Assembly: GCA_947444785.1 (NCBI GenBank)
Contig: CANFBG010000004.1
Span: 1-41,538 of the forward strand
Reading direction: 5' to 3'
Length of the DNA: 41,538 nt
From: Microbacteriaceae bacterium
Lineage (GTDB): Bacteria; Actinomycetota; Actinomycetes; Actinomycetales; Microbacteriaceae
Below the pieces are notes generated by a model that was not told the origin of the DNA, ran no database searches, and saw only the letters and a list, made by a program, of their open reading frames with translations. The translations under genes were made by a program, and so were the position numbers. This document shows positions 27,337-37,379 of the stretch, one piece after another (position 1 is the stretch's first letter; each line of letters begins with the position of its first letter).

Positions 27337-30300
27337 TACTCCGCGGTCGCCTTCGTTGCCGGGGCCTTGGCCGCGGCCGGCTTGGCGACCGCAGCCTTTC
27401 GAATGACGGGCACCTTGACGGTCGTGGAGATCACGGGCTTCGTGGTCGCAGCCTTGGCCGCTGTCGTCTTGGGGGCAGCCACCTTCCTGACGGGTGCCTT
27501 CTTGACGGCGGCAGCCTTCACGGGCGCCTTCTTCACGGGAGCCTTCTTCACGGGAGCCTTCTTCACGGGAGCCTTCTTGGCTGCTGTCTTCCGCGGAGCC
27601 GCCGGTCCCTTTGCGCGCTTGTCGGCGAGGATCTGCACCGCGCGCTCGAAGTCGATCTCCTCGATCATCTCGCCCTTGGGGATCGTGGCGTTCGTGATGC
27701 CATCGGTCACATAGGCGCCGAAGCGGCCATCCTTGATCTTGATCGGCTTGCCGCTCTCGGGGTCGGCCTCGAACTCCTTCAGCGCACTCGATGCCGTGCG
27801 GGCGCCGTACTTCGGCTGCGCGAACAGCTCAAGGGCGCCGGGCAGGTCGAGCTCGAAGATCAGGTCCTCGCTCGGGATCGACCGGGTGTCGGTGCCCTTC
27901 TTCAGGTACGGGCCGAACTTGCCGTTCTGGGCCGTGATCGGCTCACTGGTCTCCGGGTCCTCGCCGATGACGCGCGGCAGGTCGAGCAGGCGGAGCGCCG
28001 TCTCGAGGTCGACGGTCGCGAGATCCATCGTCTTGAAGATCGACGCCGTGCGCTCCTTGGGAGCGGTCGACTTCTTCGCAGCGGGCTTGCGGGCCGGCTT
28101 CTTGGCGACGGCGCCCTCAGCACCGTCAACAGCTTCGGCCACGACCGGGGCAGCGGGGGCAACGACCGCGGGAACCTCGACGGGGGTCGGGTCGACCTCG
28201 GTGATATACGGGCCGAAGCGGCCGTCCTTGGCGACGACGAGCTTTCCCGAGACGGGGTTCACGCCGATCACGCGGTCGGTGACGACGGGCGCGTCGATGA
28301 GCTCCCGGGCCTTGGCCTCGGTCAGCTCGTCGGGGGCCAGGTCCTGCGGGATGTTGACCCGGCGCGGAACGGTGTCGGGGGCGGCCTCGTGGTCGATGAC
28401 CTCGAGGTAGGGGCCGTACTTGCCGATGCGCAGGGTGATGTCGTCGGCGATGATGACCGAGTTGACCGTCTTGGCGTCGATGTCGCCCATGTTGTCGATC
28501 ACCTGGCGCAGGCCGCGGTGGTCGTCGCTGCCGAAGTAGAAGCCCTTCAGCCAATCGGTGCGGTCCTGCTCGCCGTTCGCGATGCGGTCGAGGTCGCTCT
28601 CCATCGAGGCGGTGAAGTCGTAGTTCACGAGCTCGCCGAAGAAGTCCTCAAGCAGGCGCACGACCGAGAAGGCGATCCACGAGGGAACGAGAGCCTGGCC
28701 GCGGGGGGTGACGTAGCCGCGGTCGATGATCGTGGAGATGATCGAGGCGTAGGTGGAGGGGCGGCCGATGCCGAGCTCATCCAGCGTCTTGACCAGCGAG
28801 GCCTCGGTGTAGCGCGGCGGCGGCGAGGTCTCGTGACCGGCGGCGTCGACGGACAGGGCCCGGAGCGCCTGGCCGGCAACCATCACCGGCAGCTTGGCCT
28901 CGGTGGGCTCGGCGGGGGCGTTGCGCTCCTCGTCCTTTCCCTCCTCATAGGCGTGCAGGAAGCCGCGGAACGTGATGATCGTTCCGCTGGCCACGAACTC
29001 GGCGAGCGTGTCGCCCTCGGTTCCTTCGACCTGGATGGGACCCGCGGCGATCGTGATGGATGCCGTGGCACCCTTCGCGTCGGCCATCTGGGAGGCGACG
29101 GTGCGCTTCCAGATCAGGTCGTACAGCTTGAAGTCGTTGCCGCGCAAAACGGATGCGAGCTGCGACGGGGTCTTGAAGGTCTCACCGGCGGGGCGGATCG
29201 CCTCATGGGCCTCCTGCGCGTTCTTGCCCTTGCCGGAGTAGAGGCGCGGCGCATCCGGAACCGTCTCGGCGCCATACAGCGCCCGGGCCTGCGAGCGCGC
29301 CGCATTCAGTGCCTGCTGCGACAGCGACGGGGAGTCGGTTCGCATGTAGGTGATGTGGCCGTTCTCGTACAGCGACTGCGCAACGCTCATGGTCTGGCGG
29401 GCGGAGAAGCGAAGCTTTCGAGCGGCCTCCTGCTGCAGGGTCGACGTCGTGAACGGAGCGGCCGGGCGGCGCGTGTAGGGCTTGGAGTCGACGGAGGACA
29501 CCGTGATCGACACGCCGTCGGCGGACAGAGCGGAGGCCAGAGCCGTGGCGGTGGCCTCGGTCAGCGCGGTGGCGGCGGACTTCAGCTTGCCGTTCTCGTC
29601 GAAGTCGCGACCGGTGGCGACGCGGTCGCCGTTCAGGCGGGCGAGACGGGCGTCGAATCCCTCGAGGGTGCCGGTGGCCGACTCGGCAACCGTCTTCAGC
29701 TCGGTGGAGAGGCGCGCGGACAGGTCCCAGTAGCTGGCCGAGGAGAATGCGAGGCGCTCGCGCTCACGCTCGACAACGAGACGGGTGGCAGCGGACTGCA
29801 CCCGGCCGGCGGACAGGCCCGGGCCGACCTTGCGCCAGAGCACGGGCGAGATCTCGTAGCCGTAGAGCCGGTCGAGGATGCGACGGGTCTCCTGCGCGTC
29901 GACGAGCGCGACGTCGATGTCGCGGGTGTTGTCCCGGGCGCGCTCGATGGCCTCCTTGGTGATCTCGTGGAAGACCATGCGCTTCACGGGAACCTTGGGC
30001 TTGAGCACTTCGAGCAGGTGCCACGCGATGGCCTCGCCCTCGCGGTCCTCATCAGTTGCGAGGTAGAGCTCATCGGCGTTGGCGAGCGCGCGCTTGAGGT
30101 CGGCGACAGTCTTCTTCTTCTCGGGGCTGACCACGTAGTACGGAACGAAGCCGTTGTCCACGTCGACCGAGAACTTGCCGAGCGAGCCGTTCTTGAGCTC
30201 CGGCGGCAGGTTCTTGGGCTCGATCAGGTCGCGAATGTGCCCGACGGATGCCTGCACCTCGAATCCTTCACCCAGGTACTGGGCGATCGACTTCACCTTG

Positions 30301-30341
30301 GTCGGTGACTCGACGATGACGAGCTTTTTCGGGCCTGGCAC
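27336..30341 (-). CDS. topA: DNA topoisomerase I
   Basis: VPGPKKLVIVESPTKVKSIAQYLG... Toprim, SAGRVQSAATRLVVERE, YMRTDS active site, actinobacterial C-terminal repeats and Lys/Ala/Pro tail. GTG start at 30341 preceded by TTAGGAGTACC RBS (listed ORF starts at 30455). Confidence 0.95.
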   Translation of the reverse strand: MPGPKKLVIVESPTKVKSIAQYLGEGFEVQASVGHIRDLIEPKNLPPELKNGSLGKFSVDVDNGFVPYYVVSPEKKKTVADLKRALANADELYLATDEDREGEAIAWHLLEVLKPKVPVKRMVFHEITKEAIERARDNTRDIDVALVDAQETRRILDRLYGYEISPVLWRKVGPGLSAGRVQSAATRLVVERERERLAFSSASYWDLSARLSTELKTVAESATGTLEGFDARLARLNGDRVATGRDFDENGKLKSAATALTEATATALASALSADGVSITVSSVDSKPYTRRPAAPFTTSTLQQEAARKLRFSARQTMSVAQSLYENGHITYMRTDSPSLSQQALNAARSQARALYGAETVPDAPRLYSGKGKNAQEAHEAIRPAGETFKTPSQLASVLRGNDFKLYDLIWKRTVASQMADAKGATASITIAAGPIQVEGTEGDTLAEFVASGTIITFRGFLHAYEEGKDEERNAPAEPTEAKLPVMVAGQALRALSVDAAGHETSPPPRYTEASLVKTLDELGIGRPSTYASIISTIIDRGYVTPRGQALVPSWIAFSVVRLLEDFFGELVNYDFTASMESDLDRIANGEQDRTDWLKGFYFGSDDHRGLRQVIDNMGDIDAKTVNSVIIADDITLRIGKYGPYLEVIDHEAAPDTVPRRVNIPQDLAPDELTEAKARELIDAPVVTDRVIGVNPVSGKLVVAKDGRFGPYITEVDPTPVEVPAVVAPAAPVVAEAVDGAEGAVAKKPARKPAAKKSTAPKERTASIFKTMDLATVDLETALRLLDLPRVIGEDPETSEPITAQNGKFGPYLKKGTDTRSIPSEDLIFELDLPGALELFAQPKYGARTASSALKEFEADPESGKPIKIKDGRFGAYVTDGITNATIPKGEMIEEIDFERAVQILADKRAKGPAAPRKTAAKKAPVKKAPVKKAPVKKAPVKAAAVKKAPVRKVAAPKTTAAKAATTKPVISTTVKVPVIRKAAVAKPAAAKAPATKATAE
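27526..27579. repeat. 15-bp tandem repeat in topA 3' coding region (KKAPV repeats)
   Basis: Three exact GCCTTCTTCACGGGA copies plus partial, encoding APVKKAPVKKAPVKK. Confidence 0.9.
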
Positions 30342-30574
30342 GGTACTCCTAATAAACGAGAAATGTTGCATATAGTCACGGGATGCTCGCGGTAGCGAGA
30401 TGGTCGCCGCAATCGGCTGACGCTGTTCTCCGTCAGCCACACCATACACACCCAATTATCCGGATTGCCTAATCCGCGTACCGAAGTGTTTCCGGGTCCC
30501 CATCAAAAGCGCTGGTGTAATTACCGTCGAACGGAGGAGGATGGCAGGGTACGACCTATCAGAGGAGTTGCGCC

Positions 30575-30820
30575 ATGACGCTCGCCGAAACTGGAAACTA
30601 CACCGCCAAGCTCACGGATGGCCCGCTGGAGGGGACCACCGTTCGAACTCCCTTCACCGCCAGCGGCGACCCGCTCGCACGCCTTGAAATCCCGCAGGGG
30701 GACGGCAGGGCCTACCTCTATGTGCTCGGCGGCTCCGGCTTGGAGTTCAGCGGCGAATCAGGCACCGGCGATCGCCCGAGCGCCGTGGGCTACCGCTTCC
30801 TCCGCACCGAGATCCAGTAG
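30575..30820 (+). CDS. Small conserved-type hypothetical protein (81 aa)
   Basis: MTLAETGNYTAKLTDGPLEGTTVRTPFTASGDP...; good RBS (AGAGGAG) upstream; divergent from topA. Confidence 0.7.
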   Translation: MTLAETGNYTAKLTDGPLEGTTVRTPFTASGDPLARLEIPQGDGRAYLYVLGGSGLEFSGESGTGDRPSAVGYRFLRTEIQ

Positions 30821-30869
30821 CCGGGCGACGCCCGCCCGTCGGCCCGTCCGCGCGAGACCACGCTGACCG

Positions 30870-31265
30870 CTAGAGTCTCGGCGGGCCCGCCCGCGCGGCC
30901 GCGGACACCGGTATGCCCAGAACAGTACCGGACACGTATACCGTCACCTCCAGGCCGTCGAGATCGCAGGACTCGAGGGCGGCACCGTTCAGCCCCGCCG
31001 TCTCTTCGGCGAGAGTGCATGGATAGCCCTGGATGCGACCGGATGCGGCGTTTGCCGCCGTCAGGGCCGCCGAGTCGGCGGCGGCCTGCAGTGCGTGTTT
31101 CGCCGGCAGCGCCGCGTAGGCCCCAAGACCACAGACCGTCAGTGACACTATGCCCAGGACTAAGGCCAGCCCGAGCACGGAACCTGCGCCCCTTTCGTCG
31201 CGAACCCCGGATCGATGGAGGCGCGGCGCTCTGAGAGAGAGCGCCGCGTCGCGTGGAACCCGCAT
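30870..31265 (-). CDS. TadE-like / Rv3654c-like secretion-associated pilus protein
   Basis: DERGAGSVLGLALVLGIVSLTVCGLGAYAALPAKHALQAAADSAALTAANAASG; Tad minor pilin pattern; start 13 nt after the upstream tadE stop. Confidence 0.8.
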   Translation of the reverse strand: MRVPRDAALSLRAPRLHRSGVRDERGAGSVLGLALVLGIVSLTVCGLGAYAALPAKHALQAAADSAALTAANAASGRIQGYPCTLAEETAGLNGAALESCDLDGLEVTVYVSGTVLGIPVSAAARAGPPRL

Positions 31266-31278
31266 CGCGGAGCGCACC

Positions 31279-31620
31279 TCACAGTCCGTCGGCGAGGGCG
31301 CAGACCCGGGCGCGGGCGACAAGCCCCGCGAGGCTCGCGGCACCGAACGCGCTGCCGAGAGTGACCGTGGCACAGACGAACCTTCCCTCGGCAGAGCTTG
31401 CGAGTGCGGCTCCGGGCACCAGCGTTTGGACCACCGAGAGGGCGTCGGCGTCGGAGTCGCCCCTGCCCAGCATCCTCGCCGCGGAGGACGATGCGTCAGA
31501 GACCCGGATCTGCTGGCTCACGAATTGGAATGCCCCGAGGGCGAGCAGTAGCACGAGGACGACCGCAGGCATCACGCACGCGAACTCGGCGGTCACGCTG
31601 CCTCGCTCGCCGCGCGTCAC
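31279..31620 (-). CDS. TadE family protein
   Basis: MTRGERGSVTAEFACVMPAVVLVLLLALGAFQFVSQQIRVSDASSSAARMLGRGD. Confidence 0.85.
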   Translation of the reverse strand: MTRGERGSVTAEFACVMPAVVLVLLLALGAFQFVSQQIRVSDASSSAARMLGRGDSDADALSVVQTLVPGAALASSAEGRFVCATVTLGSAFGAASLAGLVARARVCALADGL

Positions 31621-31622
31621 GA

Positions 31623-31904
31623 TCAGCCCTCGAAGGTCAATGCACGCCGCACGAGGTCGGTCAGCATTCCGCGAACCTCATCTCCGCGCATGATCACCAC
31701 AAGCAGGCCGGCAAAGCCCACGGCCGCCATCGTGGCAATCGCATACTCCGCCGTCGCGGCTCCCTCGTCGCTGCCGAGCGCCACGAGCGCCGCCCGCCAC
31801 GCAGGCCGCCGGCCACCCCGCGACCGCAGCCCCGCCTGCACCTGCCCCTGCCCCTGCCCCTGCCCCTGCCCCTGCCCCTGCGAGTTCATCATTGGTTTGC
31901 TCAT
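31623..31904 (-). CDS. DUF4244 / Flp-like pilin
   Basis: MSKPMMNSQGQGQGQGQGQGQVQ...GSDEGAATAEYAIATMAAVGFAGLLVVIMRGDEVRGMLTDLVRRAL. Confidence 0.85.
   Translation of the reverse strand: MSKPMMNSQGQGQGQGQGQGQVQAGLRSRGGRRPAWRAALVALGSDEGAATAEYAIATMAAVGFAGLLVVIMRGDEVRGMLTDLVRRALTFEG
31835..31882. repeat. Hexanucleotide tandem repeat (CCTGCC)n inside the Flp-like pilin gene
   Basis: Six perfect CCTGCC units flanked by CCTGCA and CCTGCG; encodes (GQ)n. Confidence 0.95.
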
Positions 31905-32017
31905 CTCTTCAGTCCTTACGCTGTGGCGCATTACGCGACCCCGATGCACGAGCTGGTCTCAACGATCTCGCACCGCGCCGCCGGCGACTCGGGGGCTGCG
32001 GCCTCTGGGGAATCCGT

Positions 32018-33094
32018 TCAGAGCCCGGTGACGGTGGAGGACAGGACGGCGAGCATCAGCGGCGCCACCCCGAGCACCATGAATGCGGGCAGAACGCAGA
32101 TCCCCAGAGGGATCATCAGCGATGTGCCGAGGGCAGCGGCCCGCAACTGCGCCTGGGTCCTGGCCGTGCGGCGATCCTGCTCGGCCTCACTTCTCAGCAA
32201 TTCGGCCGCCGGCACTCCCGCGCGGCGGGACAGGGCGAGCACCGTCTCGATTCCCTTCTCCCCCAGGGCATCGCCGAACCCGAATCGCTTTGCTGCAACG
32301 GCGGTCGACTGTCTCGCCCCCGCGATCGATCCCCCGCCCGTCAGCGCGATGGCTGTGAGCTGGGCTGTGAGGCCGGGCGAACCGCTCGCGGGTCGAGCCC
32401 GGCGAACGAGTGTTGCGGTCCAGCGGCTTGCGATCACCGAGAGGGAGATGCCCACCGCGAGGCAGCCCAGCCCAAGGGGCGTTGTGACGAGGATGCCGAT
32501 GGTGTCGAAGCCCAGGATCGTGCCGAACATCAGCCCCACGACCGGCAGCACGGCCACGAAGCGTGCAGTGGAAACCGGGCCCGCGAGGGCGGCATCGACG
32601 TCGCGGTGCAGCTGGCCGAGTTGCCGGAGGGCCTCGGCCATCTCCCGCAGACATCCGGCCAAGGGTGCCCCGCTCGACGTAGCCACCAGCCAGCTTGCGG
32701 CAACGGCCCGCCACGCCTCGGCGGCGCGGGGCTGACAGGCCCCCGCGGCGATGCCGATCGCGGCGGGAATCGTTTCTCCCCGAACCACGGCCGCCGCAAC
32801 GCCCCGGGCGACGGCATCAGGCGAGTCGAGCGGCTCATCGCCCGCACCGTCTTCGCGGTTTCGGGGTGAAAGCTCTGCAAGATACCCCCAGGCGTTTCCC
32901 GGGGCCACACCCGCGGCCAGCATGACGGCGAGCCGCTGAACCAGCCCGGCAATACCCTCGACCGCGAGCGCGTCCTGCCCTCGGGCGCGGCGATGCACAA
33001 GCATTGAGGCCAGAACGCGTGTCATCCGCTCAGAACCGCGGGTGCCGTGAACCGATGCCCGCCCCGAATTGCCCACGTCACTCACGAGGCGCAT
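32018..33094 (-). CDS. Type II/IV secretion system F family protein (TadB/TadC-like, apparently fused)
   Basis: IAGLVQRLAVMLAAGVAPGNAWGYLAE... N-terminal half and LSRRAGVPAAELLRSEAEQDRRTARTQAQLRAAALGTSLMIPLGICVLPAFMVLGVAPLMLAVL C-terminal half. Confidence 0.8.
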   Translation of the reverse strand: MRLVSDVGNSGRASVHGTRGSERMTRVLASMLVHRRARGQDALAVEGIAGLVQRLAVMLAAGVAPGNAWGYLAELSPRNREDGAGDEPLDSPDAVARGVAAAVVRGETIPAAIGIAAGACQPRAAEAWRAVAASWLVATSSGAPLAGCLREMAEALRQLGQLHRDVDAALAGPVSTARFVAVLPVVGLMFGTILGFDTIGILVTTPLGLGCLAVGISLSVIASRWTATLVRRARPASGSPGLTAQLTAIALTGGGSIAGARQSTAVAAKRFGFGDALGEKGIETVLALSRRAGVPAAELLRSEAEQDRRTARTQAQLRAAALGTSLMIPLGICVLPAFMVLGVAPLMLAVLSSTVTGL

Positions 33095-34247
33095 CCCCTT
33101 TTATAGGGCTCATCTCTTCTTGAGCAGATTCTTCGTGCTGGTCGGCCGCGTGCCTGTGCGCCGTCACGGTGGGATTCGGCTCGGCCGCCGCGCCGCCGAG
33201 AACAGCCCGGATCTGCAACCGGCCGGCATCGTCCAGAAGGAATCGGCCGATCCCGGCCAGCTGGCGGTCGGGCCCCCGGCGCTCGAGGTGGAGCACAGTG
33301 CCGATGGCCGAGACGGCCTGCCGGGCCATCGCCTCGGGACTCATCCCGGCGAGCGAGCCGAGCGCCTCCAGCCTGGCGGGCACGTCTGCCAAGGAGTTCG
33401 CATGCAGGGTGCCGGCCCCGCCGTCGTGCCCGGTGTTCAGCGCAGCGAGCAGGTCTCGAATCTCCGCGCCGCGGCACTCGCCCAGAACGAGCCGGTCGGG
33501 CCGCATCCGGAGGGCCTCGCGGAGCAGCCTGTCGAGGCCGACTCCCCCGGCGCCCTCGAGGTTGGCCTGCCTCGCCTCGAGCGAGATGAAGTGCGGATGA
33601 TCAACCCGGAGCTCGGCAACATCTTCAATGGCGATGATGCGCTCGGTCGGTGCCGACTCCGCCAGGAGCGCGGCGAGCAGGGTCGTCTTGCCGCTTCCGC
33701 CGGCACCCGTGATCAGGATGTTCGTGCGGGCCCGCACGGCCTCCTCGACGAAGGCCCGGTGGCGGGGATCCCGGCCGAAGAGTCCCGCTTCTGCCAGCGC
33801 CGCGAGACGCGGCCGGGAGAGCGGCGGGATTCGGATCGAGATCAGCGTGCCCGCCGGTGCGATGGGCGGCAGCGCCACGTGCACGCGGATGCCGTCGTGC
33901 AGGCGAACGTCGGCGCACGGTGTGGCCTCATCGATGTGTCGACCGCCCAGGGCGATCAGCTTCGTGGCGAGGTCCCTGAGGCGCGCCTCACTGGGACACG
34001 ACCAGTCGCCCTGGCGCACGAGACCCGCGCCGCGGTCGATCCACAGGCTGGTGAGCCCATTCACGAAGACATCGGTGACGTCTGGATCACCCACGTACCG
34101 GGCGAGTGGACCGAAATCCGAGGCTCCGACCCGAACGGCGGCCGCCACGCCGGTAACGCCAGCACCCGCCAAACCCACACTGGCCCGCGGGGCGCTCAGC
34201 ACGGGCACGGCAACGAAGCGGGGGCCGGAATTCGGCAGGGCGGTCAT
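33078..34247 (-). CDS. tadA: TadA/CpaF family secretion ATPase
   Basis: NILITGAGGSGKTTLLAALLAE Walker A; RIIAIEDVAELRVDHPHFISLEAR; RMRPDRLVLGECRGAEIRDLLAALNTGHDGGAGTLHANS. Confidence 0.92.
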   Translation of the reverse strand: MTALPNSGPRFVAVPVLSAPRASVGLAGAGVTGVAAAVRVGASDFGPLARYVGDPDVTDVFVNGLTSLWIDRGAGLVRQGDWSCPSEARLRDLATKLIALGGRHIDEATPCADVRLHDGIRVHVALPPIAPAGTLISIRIPPLSRPRLAALAEAGLFGRDPRHRAFVEEAVRARTNILITGAGGSGKTTLLAALLAESAPTERIIAIEDVAELRVDHPHFISLEARQANLEGAGGVGLDRLLREALRMRPDRLVLGECRGAEIRDLLAALNTGHDGGAGTLHANSLADVPARLEALGSLAGMSPEAMARQAVSAIGTVLHLERRGPDRQLAGIGRFLLDDAGRLQIRAVLGGAAAEPNPTVTAHRHAADQHEESAQEEMSPIKGDAPRE

Positions 34248-34350
34248 GCCGGAAGGCTAGCCAGATTCACGCCGAACGCCGCCGGCCCGAGTCTCGCAGT
34301 GGATTGATCCGGCTCATCCTTGATTCCGCGGGGAGGTCGTCGGCAGCGCA

Positions 34351-34392
34351 GCAGAGTGCGGGCCTGAAGAAGCAGAGTGCGGGCTTAAAGAA
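34351..34392. repeat. 21-bp tandem duplication between 6C RNA and tadA
   Basis: GCAGAGTGCGGGCCTGAAGAA / GCAGAGTGCGGGCTTAAAGAA, two mismatches. Confidence 0.9.
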
Positions 34393-34487
34393 AGAGGGGC
34401 GGCACCTAATGGGGGAAAGGTGCCGCCGTAGCAACACAGGATCGGGGGAATCCTTGGGTGTGTTGCATCTGGAAACAAGTTCCAGTA
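34387..34487 (-). ncRNA. 6C RNA-like small RNA
   Basis: Minus strand: CTGGAACTTGTTTCCAGATGCAACACACCCAAGGATTCCCCCGATCCTGTGTTGCTACGGCGGCACCTTTCCCCCATTAGGTGCCGCCCCTCTTTCTTT. Two hairpins (GCAACACA/TGTGTTGC and GGCGGCACCT/AGGTGCCGCC), each with a C-run in the loop, then a pyrimidine/T-rich tail. Matches the actinobacterial 6C motif; located upstream of the tad locus as in mycobacteria. Confidence 0.88.
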
Positions 34488-34664
34488 ACGAAATATTTAC
34501 ATACATGACTTCCGTTGGCAACTTCTGCCGGGAAAATTGGAGGTGAAATCGATAAGACACTCAGGGTCACCGGCGCAACAGGGGGCAACTTTTTCCCAGC
34601 TAGCATGAAGAGAACCGAGCATTCACACGGCACATCGGGCATCGCAAGGGAGCGAAACTCACAC

Positions 34665-36614
<1,950 letters not shown>

Positions 36615-36629
36615 CGCGCACCGTTGGAA

Positions 36630-36671
36630 AAGGCCGGGCCCGTCGAGAATCATCTCGACGGACCCGGCCTT
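36630..36671. terminator. Bidirectional terminator between convergent acs and ridA-like genes
   Basis: AAGGCCGGG-C-CCGTCGAGA atca TCTCGACGG-A-CCCGGCCTT; near-perfect 18-bp stem, AAAA on one side. Confidence 0.85.
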
Positions 36672-36687
36672 CTTGGCCGATTCAGGC

Positions 36688-37158
36688 CTACGCGAACTCG
36701 AGGATGATCTCGATCTCGACCGGCGAATCAAGCGGAAGCACGGCCACACCGACAGCGGAACGCGCGTGGATGCCGCGGTCGCCGAACAGGTCGACCAGGA
36801 ACTCCGAGGCCCCGTTGATGACACCCGGCTGGCCCGTGAACGACGGGTCGGACGCGACGAAGCCCGTGACCTTCACGATGCGGGTCACCCGGTCCAGCGA
36901 GCCGATGACGTTCTCCGCCGCCGCCAGGGCATTCAGGATGCACGTCTGGGCCAGCGCCTTGGCGATCGTGGGCGCGACGAGCTCGTCGCCATCGCCGACC
37001 TTGCCCGTGTAGGCCAGGGCACCCCCGACGAACGGGAGCTGGCCGGCCGTGAAGACGAGGTTTCCGGAGATCACCGCGGGCACATAGGCCGCTACCGGCG
37101 GGGCAACGGTGGGAATGGTGACGCCGAGCTCCTCGAGGCGCTTCTGGATCGCACTCAT
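36688..37158 (-). CDS. RidA family protein
   Basis: MSAIQKRLEELGVTIPTVAPPVAAYVPAVISGNLVFTAGQLPFVGG...ILNALAAAENVIGSLDRVTRIVKVTGFVASDPSFTGQPGVINGASEFLVDLFGDRGIHARSAVGVAVLPLDSPVEIEIILE. Confidence 0.92.
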   Translation of the reverse strand: MSAIQKRLEELGVTIPTVAPPVAAYVPAVISGNLVFTAGQLPFVGGALAYTGKVGDGDELVAPTIAKALAQTCILNALAAAENVIGSLDRVTRIVKVTGFVASDPSFTGQPGVINGASEFLVDLFGDRGIHARSAVGVAVLPLDSPVEIEIILEFA

Positions 37159-37328
37159 CAGGCCACTCCTCCGGCCGGAACCTTGGGGCGCTTGAAATAT
37201 CCGACCAGGCCGCCCTCGGGGCCGGTGACGACCTGCACGAGTTCCCAGCCGTCAGAGCCCCACGTGTTCATTATTGCCGCCGTGTTATGGATCATCAGCG
37301 GCGTCGTGATGTATTCCCAAGTCGTCAT
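37158..37328 (-). CDS. Small DUF4177-like protein (56 aa)
   Basis: Manual translation: MTTWEYITTPLMIHNTAAIMNTWGSDGWELVQVVTGPEGGLVGYFKRPKVPAGGVA*. Stop overlaps the ridA-like ATG (ATGA). Not in the supplied ORF track, which lists no ORF under 60 aa. Confidence 0.8.
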   Translation of the reverse strand: MTTWEYITTPLMIHNTAAIMNTWGSDGWELVQVVTGPEGGLVGYFKRPKVPAGGVA

Positions 37329-37379
37329 GGGAGACCCCTTTCTGGCGCTTTGCCAGCTTTGTCATTTAGGCTCGACCGT

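Noticed and set aside
27526-27579. CRISPR-like short repeat array
   Set aside because: 15-bp units are directly abutting with no spacers and encode the TopA lysine-rich tail.
28389-30308. 639-aa plus-strand ORF opposite topA
   Set aside because: Antisense shadow of a highly conserved gene; biased composition.
34267-34560. Small ORFs on both strands over the 6C region (34267..34560 minus, 34304..34546 plus with QSAGLKKQSAGLKK)
   Set aside because: They overlap the structured RNA; the apparent peptide repeat comes from the 21-bp DNA duplication, which keeps frame by chance.
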